From: Amycolatopsis dendrobii
GTDB taxonomy: Bacteria > Actinomycetota > Actinomycetes > Mycobacteriales > Pseudonocardiaceae
NCBI RefSeq assembly: GCF_014145675.1
Contig: NZ_JACGZW010000004.1
Coordinates: 558,001 to 622,000 of the forward strand
DNA: 64,000 nucleotides
Direction: 5' to 3'
In this document: positions 17,863-25,924 of the stretch, piece after piece
How the letters are laid out: every line of letters starts with the position of its first letter
How positions within the stretch are numbered: position 1 is the first letter of the stretch
Translations under genes and position numbers: made by a program
The notes under the pieces: generated by a model
Told to the model about the DNA's origin: nothing
Seen by the model: only the letters and a program-made list of their open reading frames with translations
Database searches by the model: none

Positions 17863-18864
17863 GTGATCATCGACGTCCACGGCCACATGTCCGCGCCGGA
17901 CGCCTACTACGCCTGGAAAGCCTCGCTGCTTTCGCACCGCGGCGCGCACGGCGGCAAGCCCCCGGCCATCAGCGACGACGCGCTCGCCGCCGCGTATCAC
18001 CACCCGCACCCGAGCTTCGGCGACATCTCTCATCTCGCGCACCTCGACGGTGCCGGGATCGACCTGCAGATGATCTCGCCCCGCCCGTTCCAGATGATGC
18101 ACAGCGAACGGCCGGCCAAGCTCGTGCAGTGGTTCACCGAGGAGACCAACAACCTCATCCACCGCGCGACCGAGCTGTTTCCCGGCCGCTTCAAGGGCGT
18201 CGCCGGACTCCCGCAGAGCCCGGACCTGACGCCTCGGGACTGGACCGCCGAACTGCGCCGCACGGTGACCGAACTCGGCTTCGTCGGCGCGATGCTCAAC
18301 ACCGACCCTTATGAGGGCACGGAAACCCCGCTCGCGCTCGGAGACCGCTACTGGTACCCGGTGTATGAGGTGCTGTGCGAACTCGACGTGCCGGTGCTGC
18401 TGCACGCCGCCGGATGCAAGCCGCCCGCGCGTGAGCCGTACAGCCTGCATTTCATCCAGGAAGAGACCATCGCGGTGTGGAGCCTCGTGAACTCAGGAGT
18501 GCTGAAGGACTTCCCGGACCTCAAGGTGATCGTGTCGCACGGGGGCGGCGCGATTCCGTATCAGGTGGGCCGGTTCCTGCCGTCGGTGGTGCGCACCGGA
18601 GTGTCCTATCTGGACAAACTGCGCAGGCTGCACTTCGACTCCTGCCTGTACACCCAGGACAGCCTGGAGCTGCTGATGAAGGTCGTCGGCACCGACCGCG
18701 TGCTGTTCGGCTCGGAGAAACCGGGCACCGGCTCGCAGATCGACCCGGAGACCGGCCGCTGGTTCGACGACATCCACCTGCTCATCGACGACATCGCCTG
18801 GCTCGGCGAAAAGGAGCGCGCCGACGTCCTCGAGAACAACGCCCGCGCGCTCTTCCAGCTCTGA
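17863..18864 (+). CDS. LigJ-like 4-oxalomesaconate hydratase (amidohydrolase-2 family)
   Basis: 333 residues; Sphingobium LigJ is of similar size. IIDVHGHMS at the start gives the metal-binding H-x-H. From memory of LigJ, ISDD, SPRPFQM, NNLIHRATELFPGRFKGVAG, ELGFVGAMLNTDP, DRYWYPVYEVLCELDVPVLL, VSHGGGAIPYQVGRF and LFGSEKPGTGSQIDPETGRW line up in order. LigJ hydrates 4-oxalomesaconate to 4-carboxy-4-hydroxy-2-oxoadipate. Immediate neighbours are a LigB-type dioxygenase and RraA/LigK-type aldolases, exactly the partners needed. GTG at 17863 follows AAGGAG. An ACMSD-like decarboxylase is the alternative. Confidence 0.8.
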   Translation: MIIDVHGHMSAPDAYYAWKASLLSHRGAHGGKPPAISDDALAAAYHHPHPSFGDISHLAHLDGAGIDLQMISPRPFQMMHSERPAKLVQWFTEETNNLIHRATELFPGRFKGVAGLPQSPDLTPRDWTAELRRTVTELGFVGAMLNTDPYEGTETPLALGDRYWYPVYEVLCELDVPVLLHAAGCKPPAREPYSLHFIQEETIAVWSLVNSGVLKDFPDLKVIVSHGGGAIPYQVGRFLPSVVRTGVSYLDKLRRLHFDSCLYTQDSLELLMKVVGTDRVLFGSEKPGTGSQIDPETGRWFDDIHLLIDDIAWLGEKERADVLENNARALFQL

Positions 18865-18873
18865 GGGGAGATC

Positions 18874-19890
18874 ATGACCGAGATCGTCGCCGGGATCGGC
18901 ACCTCGCACGGACCGCAGCTGAAGGCGCCACCGCCGCAGGCCTGGGATACCAGGGGCACGGCGGACCGCGCCAGCAAAGGGTTGAAGTTCCGCGGCGAGA
19001 CCTACCGCTACGAGGAACTGCGCGAACTGCGGGAGGACTTCTCGAACGAGATCACTCCCGAGGTGATGGCGCGTCGCTGGGAACGCTGCCAGCGGTCGAT
19101 GGATCGGCTCGCGGAATTCATCCGCACCCAGGAGGTCGACGTCCTCGTCATCGTTTCCAGCGACCACAAGGAAACCTACGGCGACGAATGGCTCGCCCCG
19201 TTTTCGGTGTTCTGGGGCGACGAGGTCGCGCACGTGCCGTTCACCCAGGCGCAGCTCGACGCGATGGCCCCGGGCCTGGCCGAGGCCGCGACCGGCGACG
19301 TCCCGGACCGCACGATCATGCGGCCGACCCACCGCGCGCTCGGCAAGCACATCATCCAGTCCACCCAGGCCGAGGACTTCGACACCGGCGCCACCGAGGT
19401 CATCCCGGCCGGGCGGTACGAGAACCACACGATTCCGCACGGCTTCGGGTTCATCTACCAGCGATTCCTCGGCCAGGAGTCGACGCTGCCGATGGTGCCG
19501 ATCTTCATCAACACCTTCTGGGAGCCGAATCCGCCGGGAGCCAAACGCTGCTACGACTTCGGGCGCGCGGTCGGCCGGGCGATCCGGTCGTTCCCCGGCG
19601 ACCTGCGCGTCGGAATCGTCGCGTCGGGCGGGCTCAGCCACTTCGTGATCGACGAGAAACTGGACCAGGAGTTCCTCCAGGCACTGCGAGATCAGGACGC
19701 CGGCTACCTCTCGAGCGTCCCGGCCGCCGAGATGCGGTCCGGTGCCTCGGAGCTGCGCAACTGGATCGCGGTCGCCGGGATCGCCGACGAGGCAGGTCTC
19801 GCCGTGACCAGCGTCGACTACGAGCCGTGCTATCGAACGGAAGCCGGCACCGGCAACGCGATGGGCTTCCTTGCCTGGGAACGGAAGTGA
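18874..19890 (+). CDS. class III extradiol dioxygenase, LigB/gallate-dioxygenase type
   Basis: 338 residues. Iron ligands by analogy to LigB: His in GIGTSHGP (~11), His in VSSDHKETYG (~95) and Glu in RSGASELRN (~290); the catalytic base His is in VASGGLSHFV (~255). PNPPGAKRCYDFGRAVGRAI and the C-terminal RTEAGTGNAMGFLA also follow LigB. It opens a catecholic or trihydroxybenzoate ring next to a carboxylated carbon. There is no LigA-like small subunit nearby, so a single-chain enzyme of the gallate-dioxygenase or 3-O-methylgallate type is likely. ATG 18874, nine bases after the hydratase; the RraA-type gene begins two bases after its stop. Confidence 0.85.
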   Translation: MTEIVAGIGTSHGPQLKAPPPQAWDTRGTADRASKGLKFRGETYRYEELRELREDFSNEITPEVMARRWERCQRSMDRLAEFIRTQEVDVLVIVSSDHKETYGDEWLAPFSVFWGDEVAHVPFTQAQLDAMAPGLAEAATGDVPDRTIMRPTHRALGKHIIQSTQAEDFDTGATEVIPAGRYENHTIPHGFGFIYQRFLGQESTLPMVPIFINTFWEPNPPGAKRCYDFGRAVGRAIRSFPGDLRVGIVASGGLSHFVIDEKLDQEFLQALRDQDAGYLSSVPAAEMRSGASELRNWIAVAGIADEAGLAVTSVDYEPCYRTEAGTGNAMGFLAWERK

Positions 19891-19892
19891 CC

Positions 19893-20561
19893 ATGTCTCC
19901 CGAAGAGATCGTCTCCGCGCTGCGCGGGCTCGACAGCTGCGCGGTGTCCGACGCACTGGACACCCTCAAGCTGCCCGGCGCGGTCACCGCGCTGAAGCCG
20001 ATGTGGCCCGTCGGCACCGTCCTCGCTGGTCGCGTGCGCACCGTAACCGCCGCACCCAAAGCGACCGCCGGACCGGCGACGCACATCGCCACCCCGCTGG
20101 TCGCGATCACCGAACCGGACGATGTCGTGGTGATCGACAATCACGGCCGCACGGACGTCTCCTGCTGGGGCGGCCTGCTCGCCGAGGCCGCGGTCCGGCG
20201 CGGCGTGGCCGGCGTCATCGTGGACGGTGCCTGCCGCGACGTCCAGGAGAGCGAAGCGCTGAAGCTCCCGGTCTTCGCGCGCACGGCCGTTCCGGTCAGC
20301 GCGCGGGGCCGCATCGTGCAGGCCGCGATGGACGAGCGCATCCAGATCGCTGGTATCTCAGTTGCCTCGCAAGACTTTGTGCTCGCGGACGGCAACGGCG
20401 TCGTCTTCGTCGCCGCGGGAGACGCCGAGCGCGTAGTCGAGCTCGCCCAGCGGATCGCCGAGCGTGAGGCCCGGATGGCGGAGGCGGTCCGGTCCGGCCG
20501 CGATGTGCAAGAAGTCATGCACGATTCCCAATTCCCCTCAGTCACCGTGGAGCAGCGCTGA
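19893..20561 (+). CDS. RraA/LigK-type class II aldolase, paralogue 1 (complete aldolase motif)
   Basis: 222 residues. RraA-like fold enzymes include 4-hydroxy-4-methyl-2-oxoglutarate/4-carboxy-4-hydroxy-2-oxoadipate aldolase, which yields pyruvate and oxaloacetate. The aldolase signature RD-x2-E/D is met: VDGACRDVQE. The substrate loop around DNHGRTDVSCWGGLLAEAA is also family-like. Of the three tandem copies it is the best candidate for the real ring-cleavage aldolase. ATG 19893; the stop shares one base with the next ATG (TGATG). Confidence 0.85.
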   Translation: MSPEEIVSALRGLDSCAVSDALDTLKLPGAVTALKPMWPVGTVLAGRVRTVTAAPKATAGPATHIATPLVAITEPDDVVVIDNHGRTDVSCWGGLLAEAAVRRGVAGVIVDGACRDVQESEALKLPVFARTAVPVSARGRIVQAAMDERIQIAGISVASQDFVLADGNGVVFVAAGDAERVVELAQRIAEREARMAEAVRSGRDVQEVMHDSQFPSVTVEQR

Positions 20562-21208
20562 TGTCTCTCCTTGACCGCTTCTCCGTGCTCGGCACCGCAA
20601 CGGTGTCCGACGCCCTCGACAAGCTCAAGCGCCCCGGCAGCCTGCTCGGCCTCGCCCCGCTCTCGGACGGACAACGCATGGTCGGCCGCGCGTTCACCGT
20701 GCGCTACGTCAGCGCGCAGATCCCGGCGGGTACCGTCGGCGATTTCATCGACCAGGTCGAACCGGGCCAGGTGATCGTGCTCGACAACGACGGCCGGGTC
20801 GACTGCACGGTGTGGGGCGACATCCTGACCGCCGTGGCGCACCAGCGTGGTATCTCAGGAACGGTCATCGAAGGCGTCTGCCGCGACACGCATCGCGCGC
20901 TGTCCATCGGCTACCCGATCTACAGTCGCGGCCGCTTCATGCGCACCGGCAAGGACCGGGTCGAGGTGGCCGAGGAACGCGGGCCAGTGACCATCGGCGG
21001 CGTGACGGTCCGCCACGGGGACATCCTGCTCGGCGACTCGGACGGAGTCGTGGCGATCCCGCAGGATTGCGAGGACGACGTGCTGGAGGTCGCCGAGATG
21101 ATCCAGGCGCGCGAGGAAGCGATCCTCACCGCCGCGCTCGGCGGCGCGACGATCGCCGAAGCTCGCGCGAAGTACGGCTACCACGATCTGCAGCGGGCGG
21201 ACGCATGA
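20561..21208 (+). CDS. RraA-family protein, paralogue 2 (incomplete aldolase motif)
   Basis: 215 residues. VLDNDGRVDCTVWGDILTAV and IEGVCRDTHRA show the RraA fold, but the acidic residue two positions after RD-x2 is Arg, not Glu/Asp. This copy may decarboxylate oxaloacetate, act on a different hydroxy-oxoacid or be a non-catalytic partner in a mixed hexamer. Its start overlaps paralogue 1 and its stop overlaps paralogue 3 (ATGA). The three proteins share little identity by eye, so the triplication is old. Confidence 0.82.
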   Translation: MSLLDRFSVLGTATVSDALDKLKRPGSLLGLAPLSDGQRMVGRAFTVRYVSAQIPAGTVGDFIDQVEPGQVIVLDNDGRVDCTVWGDILTAVAHQRGISGTVIEGVCRDTHRALSIGYPIYSRGRFMRTGKDRVEVAEERGPVTIGGVTVRHGDILLGDSDGVVAIPQDCEDDVLEVAEMIQAREEAILTAALGGATIAEARAKYGYHDLQRADA

Positions 21209-21843
21209 CCGCGCTGGCTGAAGACACCAAGGAACTGCTGACGCTCGGCACGGCAACGCTGTACGAGGCTTCCGGTCTCGACTGCTTCTTGGACCCCGCG
21301 TTCCGGCCCTCCTGGGACGGTGCGCAGATGGTCGGCCGCGCGGTGCCGGTGTCCGCGCAGATCGGCGACAACCTCGCGCTGCACCACGGCATCGAAGCCG
21401 CTGGGCCCGGCGACGTGCTCGTGGTCGACGCCGGTGGCGCGCCGTTCGGGTACTGGGGCGAGGTGATGGCGGTCGCGGCGCAGGCACGCGGCATCAGCGG
21501 CCTGGTCATCGACGGCGGCGTCCGTGACACCCAGCAGCTCGCGTCGCTCGGGTTCCCGGCGTTCAGCACGGCGATCTCGATCCGCGGCACGATCAAGAAC
21601 TGGCCGGGAACCGTCGGCCGCCCGATCACCTTGCGCGGCCGGGTGGTGCGCCGCGGCGACATCGTCGTGGCCGACCGGGACGGGATCGTCGTGTTCCCGG
21701 CGGACGAATACGACCGGGTACTCGCCGCGGCCCGTGCCAGGGCGGAGAAGGAAGCGTCCTACTTGGACCGGCTCCGTTCCGGGGAGACCACTTTGGACGT
21801 CTACGACTTCCGCCAGCTCGGCGTTCCGGACGGGGCGAGGTGA
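21205..21843 (+). CDS. RraA-family protein, paralogue 3 (incomplete aldolase motif)
   Basis: 212 residues. VDAGGAPFGYWGEVMAVAA and IDGGVRDTQQL give the fold. Gln replaces the motif acid after RD-x2. TLGTATLYEASG at the start and IAVSARGxIKN-like wording (ISIRGTIKNWPG) differ from copies 1 and 2. Possible roles are a second aldolase/oxaloacetate decarboxylase or a tautomerase-like step between dioxygenase and hydratase. ATG 21205 overlaps the previous stop; GTGA at the end overlaps the possible GTG of the reductase gene. Confidence 0.8.
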   Translation: MTALAEDTKELLTLGTATLYEASGLDCFLDPAFRPSWDGAQMVGRAVPVSAQIGDNLALHHGIEAAGPGDVLVVDAGGAPFGYWGEVMAVAAQARGISGLVIDGGVRDTQQLASLGFPAFSTAISIRGTIKNWPGTVGRPITLRGRVVRRGDIVVADRDGIVVFPADEYDRVLAAARARAEKEASYLDRLRSGETTLDVYDFRQLGVPDGAR

Positions 21844-21848
21844 ACCCC

Positions 21849-22811
21849 ATGACCTCCGACCAGCAACGAATCGACAGCTTCCGGCAAGCCGCCGGACGGT
21901 TCGCTTCCGGCGTTACCGTCGTCACCACGGCACTCGACGGGCACCTTTACGGGATCACCGCGACCTCGTTCGTCTCCCTTTCCCTGAACCCGCTTCTGGT
22001 GACGGTGTCGATCAATTCGCACAGCCCGATTCTCGACGAGATCCGCGCGAGCGGGGTCTTCGCGATCAACGTGCTCGGCCGCCATCAGCAAGACGTTTCC
22101 GCGTGTTTCGCCCGACGCGGGCGCGGCCGGAGCAAGGAACGGTTCGACGAGGTCGAGACGCACACCGAGACCACCGGTGCACCAGTCGTCACCGGCGCGC
22201 TGAGCTGGTTCGACTGCACCGTGCACACGATGCTCGGCGGCGGCGACCACATCATCCTCGTCGGCGAAGTCGTTTCCGCGGGCGGCGGGACCGGGCAGCC
22301 GTTGCTGTACTGGTCCGGGGAATACCGCGAACTCAACACGGCGGAAGAGGCAGAGGCGGACATCGGCCGGATCGCCGATTCGCTTTCCATCCAACTGCAT
22401 TTGCACGGGATGCGAACCGAGCAGCTGCTGGAAGCGCAGCACGCGGTCGAACCCGCGGCTGCCGCACTCGCCGCTCGTGCCGCGGCTGACGACCAAGTCG
22501 CGCAATTGCGGGCGCTGGTCGAGGAATCGGAGAAACACGTCCACGACGCCAGCCGGTACAACCCGCTGTCACTGGAATTCCATGCCCGGCTCGGCTTGCT
22601 CAGCGGAAACCCGGCAATCGCCGCGTCGGTCGGCGCGCTCAACCGGCCACGGGAGAGCGTGTATGCCGTGCACACCAACGCTGCGCGCGCGGCCCGGGCC
22701 GTTGATGCGCATCGTCGCATCCTCCAGGCCATTGAGGACCGTGACGAGGATGCTGCCCGCCGGCTGATGACCGAGCACCTTGGCGTGGTGGCGCAAGGAA
22801 TGCCGTGCTGA
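21849..22811 (+). CDS. flavin reductase fused to a GntR-type FCD ligand-binding domain
   Basis: 320 residues. The N-terminal flavin-reductase domain (~1-165) has FRQAAGRFASGVTVVTTALD, YGITATSFVSLSLNPLLVTV and DHIILVGEVV, typical of HpaC-type enzymes that supply FADH2. After a short linker, residues ~180-315 look like an FCD effector domain of FadR/GntR regulators: LLEAQHAVEPAAAALAA, FHARLGLLSGNPAI, AHRRILQAIEDRDEDAARRL. No winged helix is present. It likely serves the HpaB-type oxygenase and may be switched by its aromatic substrate. ATG 21849 is chosen because GAGGTGA precedes it; GTG 21840 is possible. Confidence 0.85.
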   Translation: MTSDQQRIDSFRQAAGRFASGVTVVTTALDGHLYGITATSFVSLSLNPLLVTVSINSHSPILDEIRASGVFAINVLGRHQQDVSACFARRGRGRSKERFDEVETHTETTGAPVVTGALSWFDCTVHTMLGGGDHIILVGEVVSAGGGTGQPLLYWSGEYRELNTAEEAEADIGRIADSLSIQLHLHGMRTEQLLEAQHAVEPAAAALAARAAADDQVAQLRALVEESEKHVHDASRYNPLSLEFHARLGLLSGNPAIAASVGALNRPRESVYAVHTNAARAARAVDAHRRILQAIEDRDEDAARRLMTEHLGVVAQGMPC

Positions 22812-22822
22812 ACGGAGAAGCC

Positions 22823-24433
22823 ATGGACGCAGACGTCCTCATCGTCGGGGCAGGCCCGGTCGGCCTCGTCGCGGCACTCGACCTGAGCAGCCGCGGCGTG
22901 TCGGTGATCGTCGTCGAGGAACGGGAGTTCCTGGAACCGCCGAACGTCAAGTGCAATCACGTCGCCTCGCGCACCATGGAAAGCTTCCGACGGCTGGGCA
23001 TCGCGGCCGAGGTGCGCGCCGCCGGACTGCCGCGCGACTACCCGCAGGACGTCGCGTTCCGGATTTCGCTCACGGGACGGGAACTGTCGCGCATCCCGAT
23101 CCCGGCGAGCGGGCAGCGGTACACCTCCCGCGTCGGCCCCGACACGAGCTGGGCGACGCCGGAACCGCCGCACCGGATCAACCAGACGTTCCTGGAACCG
23201 ATCCTTGCGCGGAACGCCGCTGCCGCGCCCGGCGTGACACTGCTCAACCGCACCCGGTTCCACTCGGTCGAGCAGGACTCATCGTCCGTCTCGGCAGTAG
23301 TGTCCGACGACTCGGGCGAACGCACTCTGCACGCCCGGTATTTCATCGGCGCGGACGGCGGCCGCTCGGCGGTGCGCAAGCAGATCGGTGCGAAGCTCAG
23401 CGGTGATCCGGTGCTCCAGCATGTGCAGTCCACGTGCATCCGCGCACCGAAGCTGTACTCGCTGATGTCCGCCGACGAACCGCGGGCGTGGGGCTACTAC
23501 ACGTTCAACTCTCGCCGGGTCGGACACGTGTACGCGATCGACGGCACGGAAACCTTTCTCGTGCACACCTATCTATCCTCGGCAGAAGAAGCCGTCGACC
23601 GAGACGAAGCGATCCGCGCGATCCTCGGCGTGGACGAGTCGTTCGAGTACGACATCGTGTCCAAAGAGGACTGGGTCGCCCGCCGTCTGCTAGCGGACCG
23701 GTTCCGCGACCGGCGGGTGTTCCTCGCCGGGGACGCCTCGCACCTGTGGGTGCCGTTCGCCGGATTCGGGATGAACGCGGGCATCGCGGACGTGCTCAAC
23801 CTGACCTGGCTGCTCGGCGCGCATCTCGCTGGCTGGGCCGAGGAAGGGATTCTGGACGCCTACGAAGCCGAACGGCGGCCGATCACCGAACAGGTGTCGC
23901 ACTTCGCGATGAACCACCAGCGGAAGCTCGCTCGACCCGGACTCCCGGCCGAACTCGAAGACGACACCCTCGCCGGCGAAGCCGCACGTTCGTCCTTCGG
24001 CGCCGCTGTACGCGAGTTGAACGAACCGCAGTTTGCCGCCGCAGGGCTGAATTACGGGTACGCGTACCACGATTCCCCGATCATCGCGTACGACGGAGAA
24101 AACGCGCCGAGCTACACGATGGGCAGCTACACGCCGTCCACTGTGCCCGGTTGCCGTGCACCACACTTCACGCTGGCGGACGGATCCTCGCTGTACGACC
24201 ATTTCTCGCCCGGCTACACGGTAATTGCCAGTCGCGGAGTTGATATCTCAGTGCTGGCCGGTGAAGCGGCAGAGCGAGGTATCCCACTCGCGGTCGTTGA
24301 AGTGGACACGCTGCCGGATGAATATCTTTGCCCCCTCACGGTGGTACGGCAGGACCAGACCGTGGTGTGGCGAGGTGCTCCGCCCGACCGGGCGGCCGCG
24401 GCCGAGTTGTGGGAAAAGCTTCGCGGCGCTTGA
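22823..24433 (+). CDS. FAD-dependent aromatic monooxygenase, phenol hydroxylase/MhpA type
   Basis: 536 residues. DVLIVGAGPVGLVAALDLSS binds FAD ADP, YFIGADGGRSAVRKQ is the DG motif and RRVFLAGDASHLWVPFAGFG the GD motif. The last ~130 residues (APHFTLADGSSLYDHFSPGY onward) form the thioredoxin-like C-terminal domain of phenol hydroxylase/TcmG-type enzymes. NAD(P)H-dependent ring hydroxylation is expected, perhaps the second hydroxyl needed for gallate-type cleavage. Start ATG 22823 has GGAGAAG just upstream; 11 bases follow the reductase stop. Last gene of the operon, closed by a strong hairpin. Confidence 0.87.
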   Translation: MDADVLIVGAGPVGLVAALDLSSRGVSVIVVEEREFLEPPNVKCNHVASRTMESFRRLGIAAEVRAAGLPRDYPQDVAFRISLTGRELSRIPIPASGQRYTSRVGPDTSWATPEPPHRINQTFLEPILARNAAAAPGVTLLNRTRFHSVEQDSSSVSAVVSDDSGERTLHARYFIGADGGRSAVRKQIGAKLSGDPVLQHVQSTCIRAPKLYSLMSADEPRAWGYYTFNSRRVGHVYAIDGTETFLVHTYLSSAEEAVDRDEAIRAILGVDESFEYDIVSKEDWVARRLLADRFRDRRVFLAGDASHLWVPFAGFGMNAGIADVLNLTWLLGAHLAGWAEEGILDAYEAERRPITEQVSHFAMNHQRKLARPGLPAELEDDTLAGEAARSSFGAAVRELNEPQFAAAGLNYGYAYHDSPIIAYDGENAPSYTMGSYTPSTVPGCRAPHFTLADGSSLYDHFSPGYTVIASRGVDISVLAGEAAERGIPLAVVEVDTLPDEYLCPLTVVRQDQTVVWRGAPPDRAAAAELWEKLRGA

Positions 24434-24446
24434 CCCCCGGCCCACT

Positions 24447-24487
24447 GTGAAGGCCTCCTCGAGGAAATCCCCCGAGGAGGCCTTCAC
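24447..24487. terminator. bidirectional hairpin between convergent genes
   Basis: A perfect 15-bp stem, GTGAAGGCCTCCTCG paired with CGAGGAGGCCTTCAC, around an 11-base loop. It separates the convergent monooxygenase and aldehyde dehydrogenase genes and can act on both. The ends GTGAAGG/CCTTCAC recall the hairpin at 29074-29121. Confidence 0.8.
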
Positions 24488-24492
24488 GGGTT

Positions 24493-25869
24493 TCACCGGC
24501 GGATGATTTTGCTGGCCGCCATGGCTTTCAGGCCCTCGACACCGAACTCCAGCCCGTAGCCCGACGATTTCGTCCCGCCGAAGGGGATCGCCGGATCGAC
24601 GCCGCCGTGCTGGTTGATCCACACGGTGCCCGCCTCCATCCGCTGCGCCACCGCGTCGACCTCGTCCGCGTCGGCACCCCACACCGAAGCGCCCAGCCCT
24701 TGGTCAGTGCCGTTGGCCCGGCGCACCGCGTCGTCCACATCGGAGTACCGGATCACCGGCAGCACCGGCCCGAACTGCTCCTCGTCGACCACGGCGGCAC
24801 CGTCCTCGACGTCCGCGATGATCGTCGGCCGGTAGAACAGCGGCCCCAGTTCCGTCGCCGGCGTACCACCGGTGACGATCCGGGCACCGCGCGCCCTGGC
24901 CTCCTCGACCAGCCGGGAGACGATCTCGAACTGCGCGGGATTCTGCACCGGACCGAGCCGGTTCGCCTTGTCCTGTCCTGGCCCCATCGGTGCTTTCTCC
25001 GCGCGTTCGGCCAGTGCGGAGACGACGTCGTCATAGATGGATTCGTGCACGTAGAGCCGTTTGAGCGCGGCGCACACCTGGCCGGTGTTCATGAAGGCCG
25101 CCCAGAACAGCTTGTCCGCGACGGCGTCCACGTCCGTGCCGGGCAGCACGATCGCGGCGTCGTTCCCGCCCAGTTCCAAGGTGAGCCGGGCGAGGTTGCC
25201 CGCCGAGCTTTCGACGATCCGGCGGCCGGTCGCGGTCGAGCCGGTGAACACGATCTTGGCGATCCGGGGATGCGCGGCCAGCGCGGCGCCGACCTCGCGA
25301 TCCCCGGAAACCGCGGTCAGCACGTCCGCGGGAAGGTGGCGGCGGAAGATCTCCGCGAGCGCGAGCACGCTCAGCGGCGTGTTCTCGGAAGGCTTCAGCA
25401 CCACCGTATTCCCCATGCGCAGCGCCGGCGCGACGTGCCACACGGCGATCATCACCGGGAAGTTCCACGGGCCGATCGACGCGACGACGCCGAGCGGGAC
25501 GTAATGCTGCTCCGCGCCGTCTGGCAGCGACTGCGGTTCGAGCACCGTGTCCGCGGCGGACCGGAGCCAGTGCGCGGCACCGTGCGCCTCACCGGAACCG
25601 CCGGCTTTGCCTTGTTCAGCAGTGATGATCTCGCCGAGTTCTTCGGCGTGCGCGTCGATGTCGTCCGCGATGACGTGCAAGATGCGCGAGCGTTCCGCAT
25701 GTCCCAGTGCGGCCCAGGACGGTTGTGCCTTGACGGCAGCGGCGATCGCGGCGTTGAGCTGGTCGACGGTGTGCACCGGTGCGTGGCCGACGACTTCCCG
25801 GGTCGCGGCGTCCAGGATCGGCCGCCCGTGGTCGTCGGAGACCGAGACGGTGGTCAGCAGTGCGTTCAT
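24493..25869 (-). CDS. aldehyde dehydrogenase family protein
   Basis: 458 residues. GVVASIGPWNFPVMIAVWHV, FTGSTATGRRI, LTLELGGNDAAIVLPG (base Glu) and MNTGQVCAALKRLYVHE (nucleophile Cys) define an intact NAD-linked ALDH. Slightly short for the family because its N-terminal arm is brief. Its promoter, 21 bases upstream of ATG 25869, has half of the palindrome shared by the other module-B genes. It would oxidise the aldehyde from the ThDP enzyme at 27151. Substrate unproven. Confidence 0.87.
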   Translation of the reverse strand: MNALLTTVSVSDDHGRPILDAATREVVGHAPVHTVDQLNAAIAAAVKAQPSWAALGHAERSRILHVIADDIDAHAEELGEIITAEQGKAGGSGEAHGAAHWLRSAADTVLEPQSLPDGAEQHYVPLGVVASIGPWNFPVMIAVWHVAPALRMGNTVVLKPSENTPLSVLALAEIFRRHLPADVLTAVSGDREVGAALAAHPRIAKIVFTGSTATGRRIVESSAGNLARLTLELGGNDAAIVLPGTDVDAVADKLFWAAFMNTGQVCAALKRLYVHESIYDDVVSALAERAEKAPMGPGQDKANRLGPVQNPAQFEIVSRLVEEARARGARIVTGGTPATELGPLFYRPTIIADVEDGAAVVDEEQFGPVLPVIRYSDVDDAVRRANGTDQGLGASVWGADADEVDAVAQRMEAGTVWINQHGGVDPAIPFGGTKSSGYGLEFGVEGLKAMAASKIIRR

Positions 25870-25889
25870 GCGGGACCCTTCCGTAAAAG

Positions 25890-25906
25890 TTCACATTGAA
25901 TATAGT
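25890..25906 (-). promoter_or_regulatory. TCTATA-N5-TATAGA-like site 1 (half-conserved)
   Basis: Read on the minus strand, ACTATATTCAATGTGAA keeps nine consecutive bases of the left arm and centre of the 27113-27129 site. It lies 21 bases upstream of the aldehyde dehydrogenase start. A+T-rich, so it may also be a -10 region. Confidence 0.45.
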
Positions 25907-25924
25907 CAATTCAAGGCAAGGCGC

